Shown in pieces: positions 36,593-47,663 of a DNA stretch of 64,000 bases. Position 1 is the first letter of the stretch, and each line of letters begins with the position of its first letter. The notes beneath the pieces are model-generated. The model had not been told where the DNA came from. It saw nothing but the letters and a program-made list of their open reading frames with translations, and did no database searches. Made by a program: the position numbers and the translations under genes. This DNA comes from Scatophagus argus (lineage: Eukaryota; Chordata; Actinopteri; Scatophagidae), in the NCBI RefSeq assembly GCF_020382885.2, contig NC_058504.1, positions 11,915,019 to 11,979,018 on the forward strand. The letters run 5' to 3'.

Positions 36593-38615
36593 ATGGAGTC
36601 TGTGAGGAGTGCTTTCCACGCTCAACTGGCCACCGTCATGGACTCGCTACTGGCAGCCGCAGTGTGCGAGATCGCCAAGATCTTTGAGAGCAGCCTGTGT
36701 GAACAACAAGCGGAGCTAGCGCATAAAGCAGAGGAGATCTCCATCCTCCGTGGCAAGCTGGAGAAGGTCGAGAGGAGGCAGAAGGCGAAGGGTGGACTTA
36801 GCGAGGAAGCAGAGATGTCATCAGGAGACAGAGAGGGCAGCTTGAGACAGCAGAGCCTGACTGGATCAGGTAATATCCAAGTAAGACTTAGAGTGGACAC
36901 ACAGTATGCTGATAGTCTAAAATAATCTTGTGTCTTAGGCTGTGTCTATGTATGCTTCTCCCTTACATGGGTGCGTGGGGATAAAACCATTTTGCATAAA
37001 GGTTAACCTTTTTTCTCCATCAACACATTGATTAGCACCAGAGGTTTTATCACACTCCTCTTGCACAGGACTGAGTGTGGAAAAGGATGTGTCCTCTCAT
37101 TCAGACCCAGTGGAAGGACTCAGTCAGAGCCTCAGCGGGCTGAAACAGGAGGTCACGGGCCAGGATGGAACTTCAGTAAAGCATGAGGTCAGAACCAGTC
37201 CTGCCTCTCCATGATTCAAAAGTTGGCCCCAAAACAGAAATAATTCGGCCTTTATAATTTCTGAATGGCCAACACAAGGTGTGATTTGCACCGTGCCTTG
37301 CTATTGGCTTGTCTGCTCCTTAAACATCCGTCTGTCTTATTTTTTTCACAGCGTTCTGGATCTCGGCTTTCCCTGGGGTCTGTTGAAGTCCAAGCCACAG
37401 AGGGATGCCTTGCTACTGTGGTCCAGAGGCAGATGGATACCCTGTCTGCTACTCAAGCCAAGGCCAAATGTAAGAAGTTACTACATTGTTTTCCCACTGT
37501 TTAGTAATTTCAGTGCTATAGTAAGATGTGCTTGCTCTAGCAAGGCTATTTTAAGGTTGTTTTATTTTTGATTTTTGAATGTGCTTTTGAATTGTACTTT
37601 CTCCCCAAATTTCTCTGCAGTGTCCCATTGGGACCCGGGTAGCCGCGGTACAGACCACAGACTCCTCCAGGATCAAGCCTCCACCCCTTTTCTGTCCATC
37701 TCCCAGAGTGGGCGTTGCTCTCCCAGGCCTGATCCAAGTCTAGCTCAACCAGGAGAGTGGTTACCAGGGTTGGACACCACACGAGGTGGGGTGCCCCGCC
37801 TGGAGAACTCTCAGGCAGATGGCACCAGCTGCTCTGGTCAAGCTACCAGCAGCACTTGCACAGACGCATCGTGCTTCCGACCTGGTTTTGGCTCTGACGA
37901 GACCAGTAACGAAGATGACGATGGCTCTTTCCCTTTCCTGGACCAGGAGCCCGAGAACCAGAGCTCCAATCAGAACTCCGTGCAGGGCCAGGGCGAGGGC
38001 CAGAGGGGGGCTCGGCAAGTTCCACCCCAAGCCCCCACAGGTCAATCATCGTGGAGACCCAGAGACGATAGGGGTGGGAGAGGCCCCAACAATCACACAC
38101 GGCGGGTCACATCTTTTGGCAACAGAGACCCTCTCCGACCACAGCCTAATTCACAGTCACTCACGCTGCGACATACAAACAATCTCAGCCACCCTGCAGC
38201 TCCTGGTGGAGGGAGTGGACGACCTTACACCTGTCCATACTGTACCAAGTGTTTTACCTACCCCTCCCACCAGCGCAGACACCTTTTACGCCACACTGGA
38301 GTCAGACTGCATCCTTGTCAGTTTTGCGACAAGAGCTTCCTCACTCCCTCTGAGCTTACTGTGCACACTCGCACACACACAGGGGAGCGGCCTTTTGGCT
38401 GCGCGCAGTGTGGTAAACGATTTGCCCGCAGCGGGAACTTGAGAGCCCACCAACGGGACGTTCACATGGGGAAGAGGCCCTTTGCTTGCACAGAGTGTGG
38501 GAAGAGATTTGCCCACAGGGGGAACCTGAGGGTGCACAATCACAGAGTCCATCAAGGAGATCCCTACTATATGGATGATCAGCAGGAGGCCGACATTGTC
38601 CCCAATCCCATTTGA
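36593..38615 (+). CDS. C2H2 zinc-finger protein with N-terminal helical module (cluster gene 3)
   Basis: Four coding exons, 36593-36869, 37069-37187, 37352-37469 and 37621-38615, with phases 1, 0, 1, give 502 aa. The start ATG (ACAATGG context) lies directly before the shared module ([20 protein letters not shown], then a coiled coil). Exon 2 contains LKQE and ends SVKHE, both SUMO-consensus sites. The last exon has a long Ser/Gly/Pro/Gln-rich, probably disordered region and four C-terminal fingers: [30 protein letters not shown] and [10 protein letters not shown], joined by TGVRL/TGERP/MGKRP linkers. The last two have the longer H-x4-H spacing (RDVH and HRVH ends). A possible polyadenylation signal ATTAAA is at 39219-39224. 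It is likely a nuclear DNA-binding protein. Confidence 0.88.
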
Positions 38616-41600
38616 AAACGTTAAAAAAAAAAATTATGGTTCTGCACTTTAGTGTTGTTTGCAACATAGGAAACTTGAAGTAGGAACTTGTTTCAGGACT
38701 GCCTGTTTTGACTCTCATAAACGTATTACTGAACAGTAAGTATTTAGGGATTTTGTTTTAATTGTTTTGATGTTGTACATGGTCAAAGTATACTTTATTT
38801 GAGTGCCAATTTTATTTTCAAATTATTAAATATTGGAATTATGGGTCACACTTTAAAGGGAGAGATTTGAGTTTATCTGTACTGTGAATGGGACATAATC
38901 ACCATTTAATAAGAAATATTGGCTATTGTCGTAAAGACAAGAATTTTTCTTCAGGGTGACCCAATCTTCCAGTGATGTTCTTCCCTATCAGTGAAAAGTT
39001 ATTGAATGTCTGAATGCATTTTTATTACTCGAATTGAAAGAATTGCAAAATAATATTTTTCATAAAGTGAAGAATGTCTAGTTGGTATTAGATTTAGACA
39101 TGTGGCATGCAGTCGTAGGATAGCATGTCTCTTCCTTCACTTTACTATCTCCTCAAACTTTGATTTTGATCGTGTGTAAAATGGAAATGTGTTAATGGAG
39201 CAAGTACCCAATTGTGTTATTAAAGAAGATCTGTGCTTTTCCATTCTGTTTTTGCAAAGTTAAATAATACACCAATCTGCAAACTGTTTGTCCTCACCAG
39301 CCTGAGACATCAGTGCAGTGTACAGTATGATCTTATATTGTTGCACCGTGCTTTGTTAGACATCAGGGGGCAGTGTCAGTGTACAAAAGATTGATGGGAA
39401 TGGCTTTGGGCAGCATGGAAAATAGATTTTTGATAGGAGTGTTGCTCTCAGCATGTTTATGTGTGTCCTCTATTTTCAGATTTTCCCCTGATGTATGCAC
39501 TTGTGTCATCATGCCATCTCTTTCGTGGTCTTTGAGCATGTGCTTTATAAGGCAAAATCGAACTGTGTGTATGTAAGTCAGCGGGTTACTTTATTTATCT
39601 GTACGATGTATTTTCCAGTTTGGTTTGTGTGTTAGTGTGAGTGTGTGTAAAGTGTGGGCAGTTTTTTCTTTTTTAGAAATCACATTTGACTGTACCATGC
39701 CAGTTTTACCTTAGTCCATTTTCCTTGAATGATAAGTTAAAATTTATGAAACAGCATTCATATACCCTTATGCATGCTTAATCTTCAGTCCCTGCAGTTG
39801 TTCCTCCTCTCTGCATTGGCCCTGAAAACATTTCTTCCCAATGCGATTTCAGTTGAAGCGGAGGGATACAGGATCCACTGTCATGCCACCTCAGCAGCCT
39901 GAGTTGAGCCAAATCAAGTGGGTATCTGCCAAAGTTACAGCGTTTGTAGCGTGAAATTTAATCGTTGTGTTAACAATTATAGCTCGGCAAGGAGTTCACT
40001 GTCTTTATGTCTGTATGATCTTGGGGAAAATACACACTCAGTTAGTTTGCCTCATCTTAGCTTTGGAATGTATTTTTACACAGAGTAAAGATGGTCTTTG
40101 TGCCCAATCACTTCCACAACGGCCTACGTAAAAATGTCTTGAGCATGTGGGATGTGTGGAGGTCGATGAGACACCCGTCCCCGTCTCTCACTCTCCCTTT
40201 CACACACACATTCTCAACAGCTGAACGAGGCTCAGCCAAGCTGTGCCCATGTATTCCCCAGGCTGCTGAGTCTTAGGTTTGCTTACATTCAGTGACCTCC
40301 CCTCCCCCAAGGGTCACCTGCATCTGTCTCCCCCTTTGAGTTTTACACTCACAGCTATGTTTAAAAGAGCGCACAAACAGATCCCGCCGATACAGGACGG
40401 CGAGAAAGGCAAACATTAATAAGAATGGGTACATGTATTTCTTTGAGTTTCATATTTATGGATTTATGAATCAGATCAGGTCAGTGTGTGTGAGTGAGTG
40501 AACTGCTGTCAGTGTGAGCAGATTGAATCCCTGCTAAGTAAAGCTGCAAGCTCTTACAGACCATTTAGAGGAGTGTACTGTGTGAGTACTGTATTTACAG
40601 TACGTGCAGATGAAAGCGTCGGGCCAGACCGAAAATCTGCACACAGATTTGGCTCTCAAAATAAGCGCGCGTGTGTGTGTGTGTTCATCGGCAGGGGTCA
40701 TGTAGGCTTTGCGGTGTTATATGTTTGTATATTTGGTTATTTGTAATCTCCTTTCTGCTCTAAGCAGCTTTGCCCCAGGGAGAGAGAGGCAACAAATGAA
40801 CAGTGAACAAGGCAGCAGGGACTGTGCACTACAAGTGCTGTGAATTCAACTGATAAAAGCATTGTCTTTTGGTGCGTTGTGTGGAGATATTTAATCAGTA
40901 TACCTAGTTTAAACACTATATTTATTAGCTTTCTGGCTCTGGGTAAAGTCAGATAAAACAAATTGACTAACAGCTCCACAGTCCATTCTCACAGTGATTT
41001 GATTTGGTATAAATTAGACGTTCCTGTTTGTAGTAACAGCTACATCCCTGTCGCCCTGTCATGTAATAATGTCCAAGTCAGTGTTTATCACTAGGCCACG
41101 GTGTTATCATTTTGTTTTTCAACAGGGATCAGGCTGTAACTTGCTCTTTACCATTTATGTCACCATGTTTCGGTTTATGTTTCTGGCCCCTGAGGCTGCT
41201 GCTTTAATTTACCAGAAAAAAAAAAAACACTTCTAGCCTCCTGCCATCTCCTTGCCCTCGGCCCTAAGAGTCATTCCATCACCATCCTATCATCGTCCAG
41301 GCGTAAAATTATCCCCCTGACAACAGTTACCACATCCACCTCCCCAAACATGTCACAAGGAAGTTAAATAAAAGAGGATATATTTATGCCCATTCAGCAG
41401 GAATTGCTTGTGCAGTCATTGAAATTACAATCCTGGATATTGTGTGTGTGTGTTGCATGTGTGTACACATCTCTTTGTTTTTATTTTTTGCCCCCTTTTC
41501 ATGCAATGCTTATGTGTGTGTTTTCATGCATGTTATGGTTGTATTTATGTGTGTATACGTATCAGTTATGTTTCTGTGTACGTCGGGGCTATAATGGGTC

Positions 41601-42201
41601 GAGTGTCGCCCCGAAGCTCATAATCTGCCCGGTCCCACCACTCCCCAGGGGCTGCGGTTTCACGCGGGCTTCCATTACAGTAGTGAAACCCCCCTTTAGG
41701 GGATTACAGTGCTGTCTCCTGCTCAAGGCACTGAGTTGATCCATCGTCTGCTGGCTGTATTTAAGCACTCACTTAATGTGCTAATAGGGTTAGACTGGGG
41801 AGATGCTGCAGAGCTTCTAACTTTCATCTTCTAAAGCTCTTTGTCTGTCAGAAATGCTGATTTCATGGCTGCCTGCTCAAAGCCATCGCTAATCAGTCAT
41901 AATCACAAAATATTAAATAAGGTTCTGCACGCAGTAGACTTTATGTGTGTATGCTTTCATGTGTGTGTGTGTGTCCAAGTCACTGAAGGTCAGTCACTGG
42001 GCCATGGTTGCTGGACTCAGTGTCCTCCAGACTGTGGGGTTCACTGTTCTTCACACATTTTTGGGAGCCGTGGAGCATGATGGAGGGGTGGAGTGGGAGT
42101 ACATTATCTTTCTCTTTGAGAGTTCCGGGCTTTTCCACGCTTGTATGTGTGTGTTAGATTGTCTGCACGAATGAGTGTGTGTTCTTTATAGGCTGCTCTT
42201 T

Positions 42202-42216
42202 GGTTGCTAAGCAACC
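42202..42216. promoter_or_regulatory. RFX X-box-like palindrome
   Basis: GGTTGCTAAGCAACC is a perfect inverted repeat with one central base and one mismatch to the RFX consensus. It lies about 4.5 kb upstream of the ppp2r2c promoter. Confidence 0.45.
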
Positions 42217-43589
42217 CTGTGTGTGCATGTTGGAGTGGGGGTGGGAAGGGAGAGAAGCACCAGGTCAACAGAGACAGACACTCACAGACAGCGCCGTGTC
42301 TGATTGGACACATCGGTGGTCCTGATGAATGATGCTGATCATTATCACGCTGACCGGCTGTAGGCATGAATTGTATTGCAGTCTCTTAAGTCCAGTCCCT
42401 GTCTCTACAGAAAGTAAAATCCATTTATCTCTAGCCATTTATCAGATTCTGTGCCTGAGATTCTACTTCTCTTCCACACCAATAAGAGAAAGATAAAGAA
42501 CTTTGGTCTAATATTTTTGACGGGTTTAAATATGAAGAACTATACTTTCCCACTGGGTTATTTTCATGCTCTGAAAACACTATCACATCCCTCTCATAAA
42601 GGCAGCTTAGATGACAGGAAACAACATCAAACAATTTGTTTTCAAAAATGCTGAATTGCGGAATTGATTTCTGTCACACATTTGTTTTCTTTAGTGTATG
42701 ATCACCTGAAACTAAGAATTAGAGGGAATGGGGTCTAGAAATAGTCCCACATGTTTCTAGTTGCCTTGAACAGACTAATCAAACACTGGCTTGAGAGGGG
42801 ACCTTTTGGCAATTTCAGTGGACATCAGGCGGGAGAGACGAATGGCATTCAGTTGGTTTCTGCATCTGCCTCACTAGACGCCTCTAAATCCTACATACTG
42901 GACCTTTAAACAGTCAGTCTGTGTGGAGAAATTAAAGTTTCACTTGCATATTATGTTGGGACAAGATGAAAGTGGACTTATATTTTTTTGATACCTGTCT
43001 GAGGTGACCTGCTTTTGTTCATCATTATTATCCTAATTTTTTTGTGTTATTTTGGCTTATTTTTATTTTTGATAACATTGCTTTCATTTGAAACTGTCCC
43101 CGAGATTCTGTTCCACTTGAGCATAGTAAATATAGTAAATACTTTTTTTTTTTTTTTGCACAGTCCTTTTGTTTTTGTTAACAGTCAGAGCTATGTGATA
43201 TTTGCAACTGATCTATGAACATGAGTCATCTGTGATTCATCTGGTCTGCTGTAAATGAACATTTCATTTCTCTCTTTTATTCTTATTTATTTGTTTTCTC
43301 AGTAGCTCCTCATATTTTTCATCAGGCCCCAGCAATCAGAACACCACATTCTTTCCACAGTGTCAGACAGTGTTGTATCTTCTCTCATTGTGACTATTAG
43401 AGAAACAACAACAACAACAACAACAAAAACCCCAACGTAAACAGACTGGATGTTGCGGTTAATTGTAAAAGACCACTTGCAAAATCTCTGCCAGTGTTCC
43501 CACCATCTCTGCTGAAGGATGTGAGGACACAATACAGCTCAGACTCACTCCAGGACAATGGGTCCAAGTATCGTTGGGGATGGTGGCTG

Positions 43590-43603
43590 GTCACCAAGGT
43601 AAC
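43590..43603. promoter_or_regulatory. RFX X-box
   Basis: GTCACCAAGGTAAC fits GTNRCC-NN-RGYAAC at every position, in a GC-rich complex segment upstream of ppp2r2c. Confidence 0.45.
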
Positions 43604-46600
43604 GCGACCAGGCCGAGGCCAAGCTTTCACGGCTGAATGGCACGCTGGCTACGGGAGGCAGATCCAAGACTGCTGTCTGACAGGCCCGGGGTCAGGCATG
43701 GGAGGTTAACACGGACAAACGGGGTTGGATTTGCTGTGCCTGGACGAAGCTGCCACGTGAGGCGGTAAAGATGGTGATTACTGTGACGATGAGGATGGTA
43801 CAGTGTGACAGGAAGGACAGATAATGAGTCTGGCTGACGATGTGTTTGTATGTGCAGGTCGTGTTGTAAATGCCTCGTTTAAGCCCAAAGACGGGATTCT
43901 AGTCAGATGTAAGTCACATCCAAAATTAAACAAAAATTCCCAATCAGCTGTTGAGCACTTCGCCTGTGTGTCATGTCTGTTGCGAGACTTTTGAGGAAGA
44001 TTTTTTAAAATATATTTTCACAAAAAAAAAGAAAAAAGAAAAACATGCCCAGTGTGTTTTTGCAGCCTACAAACTGTTTGCTCTCTCATCACAAGCCACT
44101 TTTTCCCATCAGGGTTTGAGCAAACATGCTCCCAGTAGCTACCAAAGCAGGTGAAGAAAGCCGAACATCCAGTCGTGTCTTCACCATCACTGGTGTAGGA
44201 CGAAGCCAAAGCTAACAGGTCAGTGAATACTGGACGCGACACCGTATTCAGAAATCGTCCAAAAACACAGGATGATCCTGCTCTCTGTTTGCTAACACAT
44301 CTGACACATTAGCCGTAGCAATGTTTTAACGTTAAAATATCAAGACTGTTTTGGCGTGTGTTTCTGCTCCATAACGGCCGAAAAATGACAAACACAGGTT
44401 TAGGTATTTTGTGTTTCTGTTGGTGTATATATTTATATATAAATATATATATATATATTATATATTTCTCCCTAAAGTTTGAATACTGACGACAGGTGGG
44501 GCTTCCGGCTAAACGCTAAATGCTAATGAGTGATGTCACAGCAGGTGATGTCTATCAAGTGTCACAAGGAGAAATGGATGTTGTTAAACATGAAGAGAGG
44601 AGCAGTTTAGATTTATTGATTTCCACTACAGTCTATTCTAAATTACACCTTGTAGGAAATGGTGTAGGACCTGGACGTATTGTTTTAGTGGCATTTTAGT
44701 GACTGTGTATTGTGTAATTGTGTCTTCCACTATGCTAGGATACGATACTATTTTATTTCCTTTTTATTTCAGTGGTTTAAGTGAAATAAAGCGATACGTT
44801 TTGTATTTACAAGCGTCAAAGAGACATTCAGTTTCAAATGTTATATATCAAACACACACACACAATCATATCTGAGAGGTGGAACCAGCTAATGTATGCA
44901 ATTTGTATTTGATAAATTGCTGAAATGCTTAGTTGTTACACCAGTTGTAATAATAGTTATGAAAACGCTTCAATGAATATTGAAAACAATAAAAAAAATC
45001 ATTTGTAGTATTTATTTATTTTATTTTATTTACTTGTAGTACCCCCCACTCTCTCTCTCTCTCTGCTTTGGGTTTGGCAGAGCTATAAACCTTATGGGTT
45101 TATAGACTTAACCAGAGGGGGATTTTGGTGGCATATGGTTTGGGTGAATAGGTGGGGACGTGCAGGTAAAACAGTAGCTTTATTTTGGAAACAGTAGGTG
45201 GGCTTAGGGGAGCTTTGTGGCGGATGTTAGGCTGGTGGGGGGCAGTTAGAAGGGCAGATATGGCAGTAGTGTGTGGAGCATTGCCCGTCATTGCTAAGTA
45301 GCGGGTGGGGGAGGGTGATGCTGGCAGTGTTGGAGTAAGTCAGATCAACAGCTCTTCTTCTTCCCTGCTGTGTGTGTGGGGGGGTCTAAAGCCTGGTGGC
45401 AGACAGCCAGCACCAGTGATGGCACCAACTGTCACTGGCAGCCCCTCACTCTCTGCTGCCACGCTGACTGAAGCTTCTCTGTCAGTTGGTGTGTGAATTT
45501 CTCTTATTTCATTTCTGGTCCCTTCAAGTAGATCAAAATTTTCTGATACTGATATACTGTAAATTGCAATATGACAAATTAATGGAGGACCACATATAAA
45601 ATAATACAACTGGTGTATAAATAAGGGTGGGTGGATCAATACCTAAAGGGTTTATACTGCTGATACTGATTCTTATTTTGAGATTGAATATGGCCAATTA
45701 TAGTAGAAACAAATAAGAGATTGGTTGATTGACAGAAAATTAATCAGCAGTCCTTTTAGTAACTGGTTCATTTTTTTCAGGGACAAGAAAACATTCAACT
45801 TCTGAAATCTTAGCTTTACTTCTCTTAGCTCAAGATCAGGTGAAACAGCTAGACTAGTTTGTTAGTCTGGAAAAAAATGCTTGACAGAATCTCTAAAGCA
45901 CACATATTAATACATTTTATCTAGTTTGTTTAATCTCTACAGCCCCCCGCCAAAAAAACAAACAAAAAACAAATAAACAAAAAAAAAAACAAAAACAGGT
46001 TTTCACTGTGGTTATTTGCTGTCCCTGCTGTGCAGTGGCTTCCTGGAGGCAAAGAACAAGACTCGTAATAATGCATAATCTCCCATAAAACCACAACTTG
46101 TTGCTTATACGCTTTGGTGTTTGTGTAAGTTAAACAAATAAGATTTCTAGATTCTATAAGGCAAATTGTGTCACCTTTGGACAGAGACAGTCTAGCTGAT
46201 TTCCCTTGTTTTCAGCATTTACGCTACGCTAACCAACTGATGGCGGTAGCTTCATATTAGGACAGACAGATAATGCAAGTGGTATTGATCTTCTCATCTA
46301 ACTCTCAGCAAGAAAGCAAATAAGTGTATTTTCTGCAAAATTGAACAACAGAAATTTGTAGACTCATCATTTAATTGCCCACCTCTACCTTTCCGTGCAG
46401 ATTCTTCTGTGTATTAAAATGAATGTGTGTCAGTGGTGTGTATGTCATTTCCGTGGTAAATTGAATTATTTCCCCATGTGAATCTCCAGTTTTCACTCTA
46501 CTGTGGTTTATTGTCAGCACTCATTCAGGTCAAACAGTCCTATTCTCATCCTCTCTCCTGCTCTCTCTGATTTCTCTCACATTAGTCACAGCCTTATAAG

Positions 46601-46680
46601 ACACACTTGTTCTCTGCCACACACTCCTCTGTCTCCCTCTGTTCCTTTATCTTATTTAATTACCTGCAGTCAGTGGTCAA

Positions 46681-47646
46681 GCAGATCTCAGCTCTGTGAT
46701 GATTGGATCCACCAAGGAGTGGGCGGGGCCTGCTCTGATGCATCGCACACGTACCAGCGCAGCAGGACAGATCCTCTCTCTCTTTCACTCTCCCTCCCCC
46801 TCTTCGCCTCACACACTCTGTCTTCCATACATACGCCAGAACACAGACTGCAGCAGAACGCAGGGCCAGTAGGATTTTCCTCCTCATACAGGAAGAGCTG
46901 AGAATCCAGGAGACAGCTCGCGGCTGAGGAGGAGAGAGACATTATTCATGGAGGATCCACTGAGGAGTACCTGACCCGCAAGCTGCCGATTGTGTAGGTG
47001 AGTGTGTGTGTTTGCTGTGTGTCCATGTGTGTGGGTTCACTGCAGAAGCAGCAGCACTGCAGATACCCGACAAGGGGCTCTGCTCATCCCTCTCTCCCCT
47101 CCCCCCGCTCTCTTCCTCCTCCTCTTCATCTTTTCACTTCTCTTCGAGCATCCATTAACAAGTAGGGATTTTACCCATTTCTGAGAGCGCGGGGCAGACT
47201 GTGTTGTGTGTGTTTGTTAGAGAGAAGAATTATTCTGACCACACCTGGACTCAGCGGCTGCAGAGTGGACTCCAAGTGTGATGGATTTTTTTTGCCTCAC
47301 GAGTGATTTCTACTCTTGTGAGGCACCAATCACGCTCACGCATGGCCGTTTTTGTACTCTTTTTAATTAATCCTCATCCTGCAGGTTTGTGTCTGGATCG
47401 TGGAAGCAGTTTCTGTGGAGTCCTACACACACCCATCCCTCCTTCGGGAACAAACCGCTCCCTCCCTACCTGTCCCTCATCCTCATTTAAAGATAGGATG
47501 CCCGGCTCTGTGCCCCTGTGCTGAGGAGGTGTCGGCGGGCAGCAGTATGGGCGCTGTGCTGGCCGGCATCCCCACCACCCCCTCCACCACCGATCTGCCA
47601 CCACCACGCTGCCCAACTGAGACGGGCGCTCCCCCCAGCCCCGCCG
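46681..47646 (+). promoter_or_regulatory. ppp2r2c promoter and 5' UTR
   Basis: An inverted CCAAT box (ATTGG at about 46702) and a GC box GGGCGGGGCC at 46721-46730 mark a probable core promoter. A 5' UTR exon may end at 46997 (donor GTGAGTG). A strong acceptor (pyrimidine-rich, CATCCTGCAG) at 47384 would start the exon that carries the start codon. At least two upstream ATGs lie in that exon. Confidence 0.5.
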
Positions 47647-47663
47647 ATGGGCGAAGACACTGA
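47547..47663 (+). promoter_or_regulatory. Upstream ORF overlapping the ppp2r2c start codon
   Basis: ATG at 47547 opens 38 codons that end at TGA 47661-47663, past the main ATG at 47647 and in another frame. A shorter uORF (MPGSVPLC) ends at 47523-47525. Such ORFs usually lower initiation at the main start. Confidence 0.5.

Larger units (their letters stand above)
38616..46680. other. 8 kb noncoding interval between zinc-finger gene 3 and ppp2r2c
   Basis: No supported exon was seen. Contents: a CTCF-like motif near 39360-39373 (ATCAGGGGGCAG), a GC-rich complex island at 41585-41740, RFX X-box-like motifs at 42202-42216 and 43590-43603, a (CAA)n run at 43407-43428, an AT run at about 44426-44460 and a CT run at 45051-45064. 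The unusually complex segments at about 40080-40440 and 43490-43720 may be conserved regulatory DNA. Confidence 0.5.

Noticed and set aside
21090-38615. Calling the zinc-finger cluster FiNZ, SCAN or KRAB type
   Set aside because: The N-terminal module does not show the KRAB or SCAN motifs, nor the short acidic FiNZ start as I know it.
43494-43709. 71-codon open frame in a GC-rich segment
   Set aside because: No family resemblance and no convincing splice sites. The complexity may reflect regulatory DNA with an X-box.
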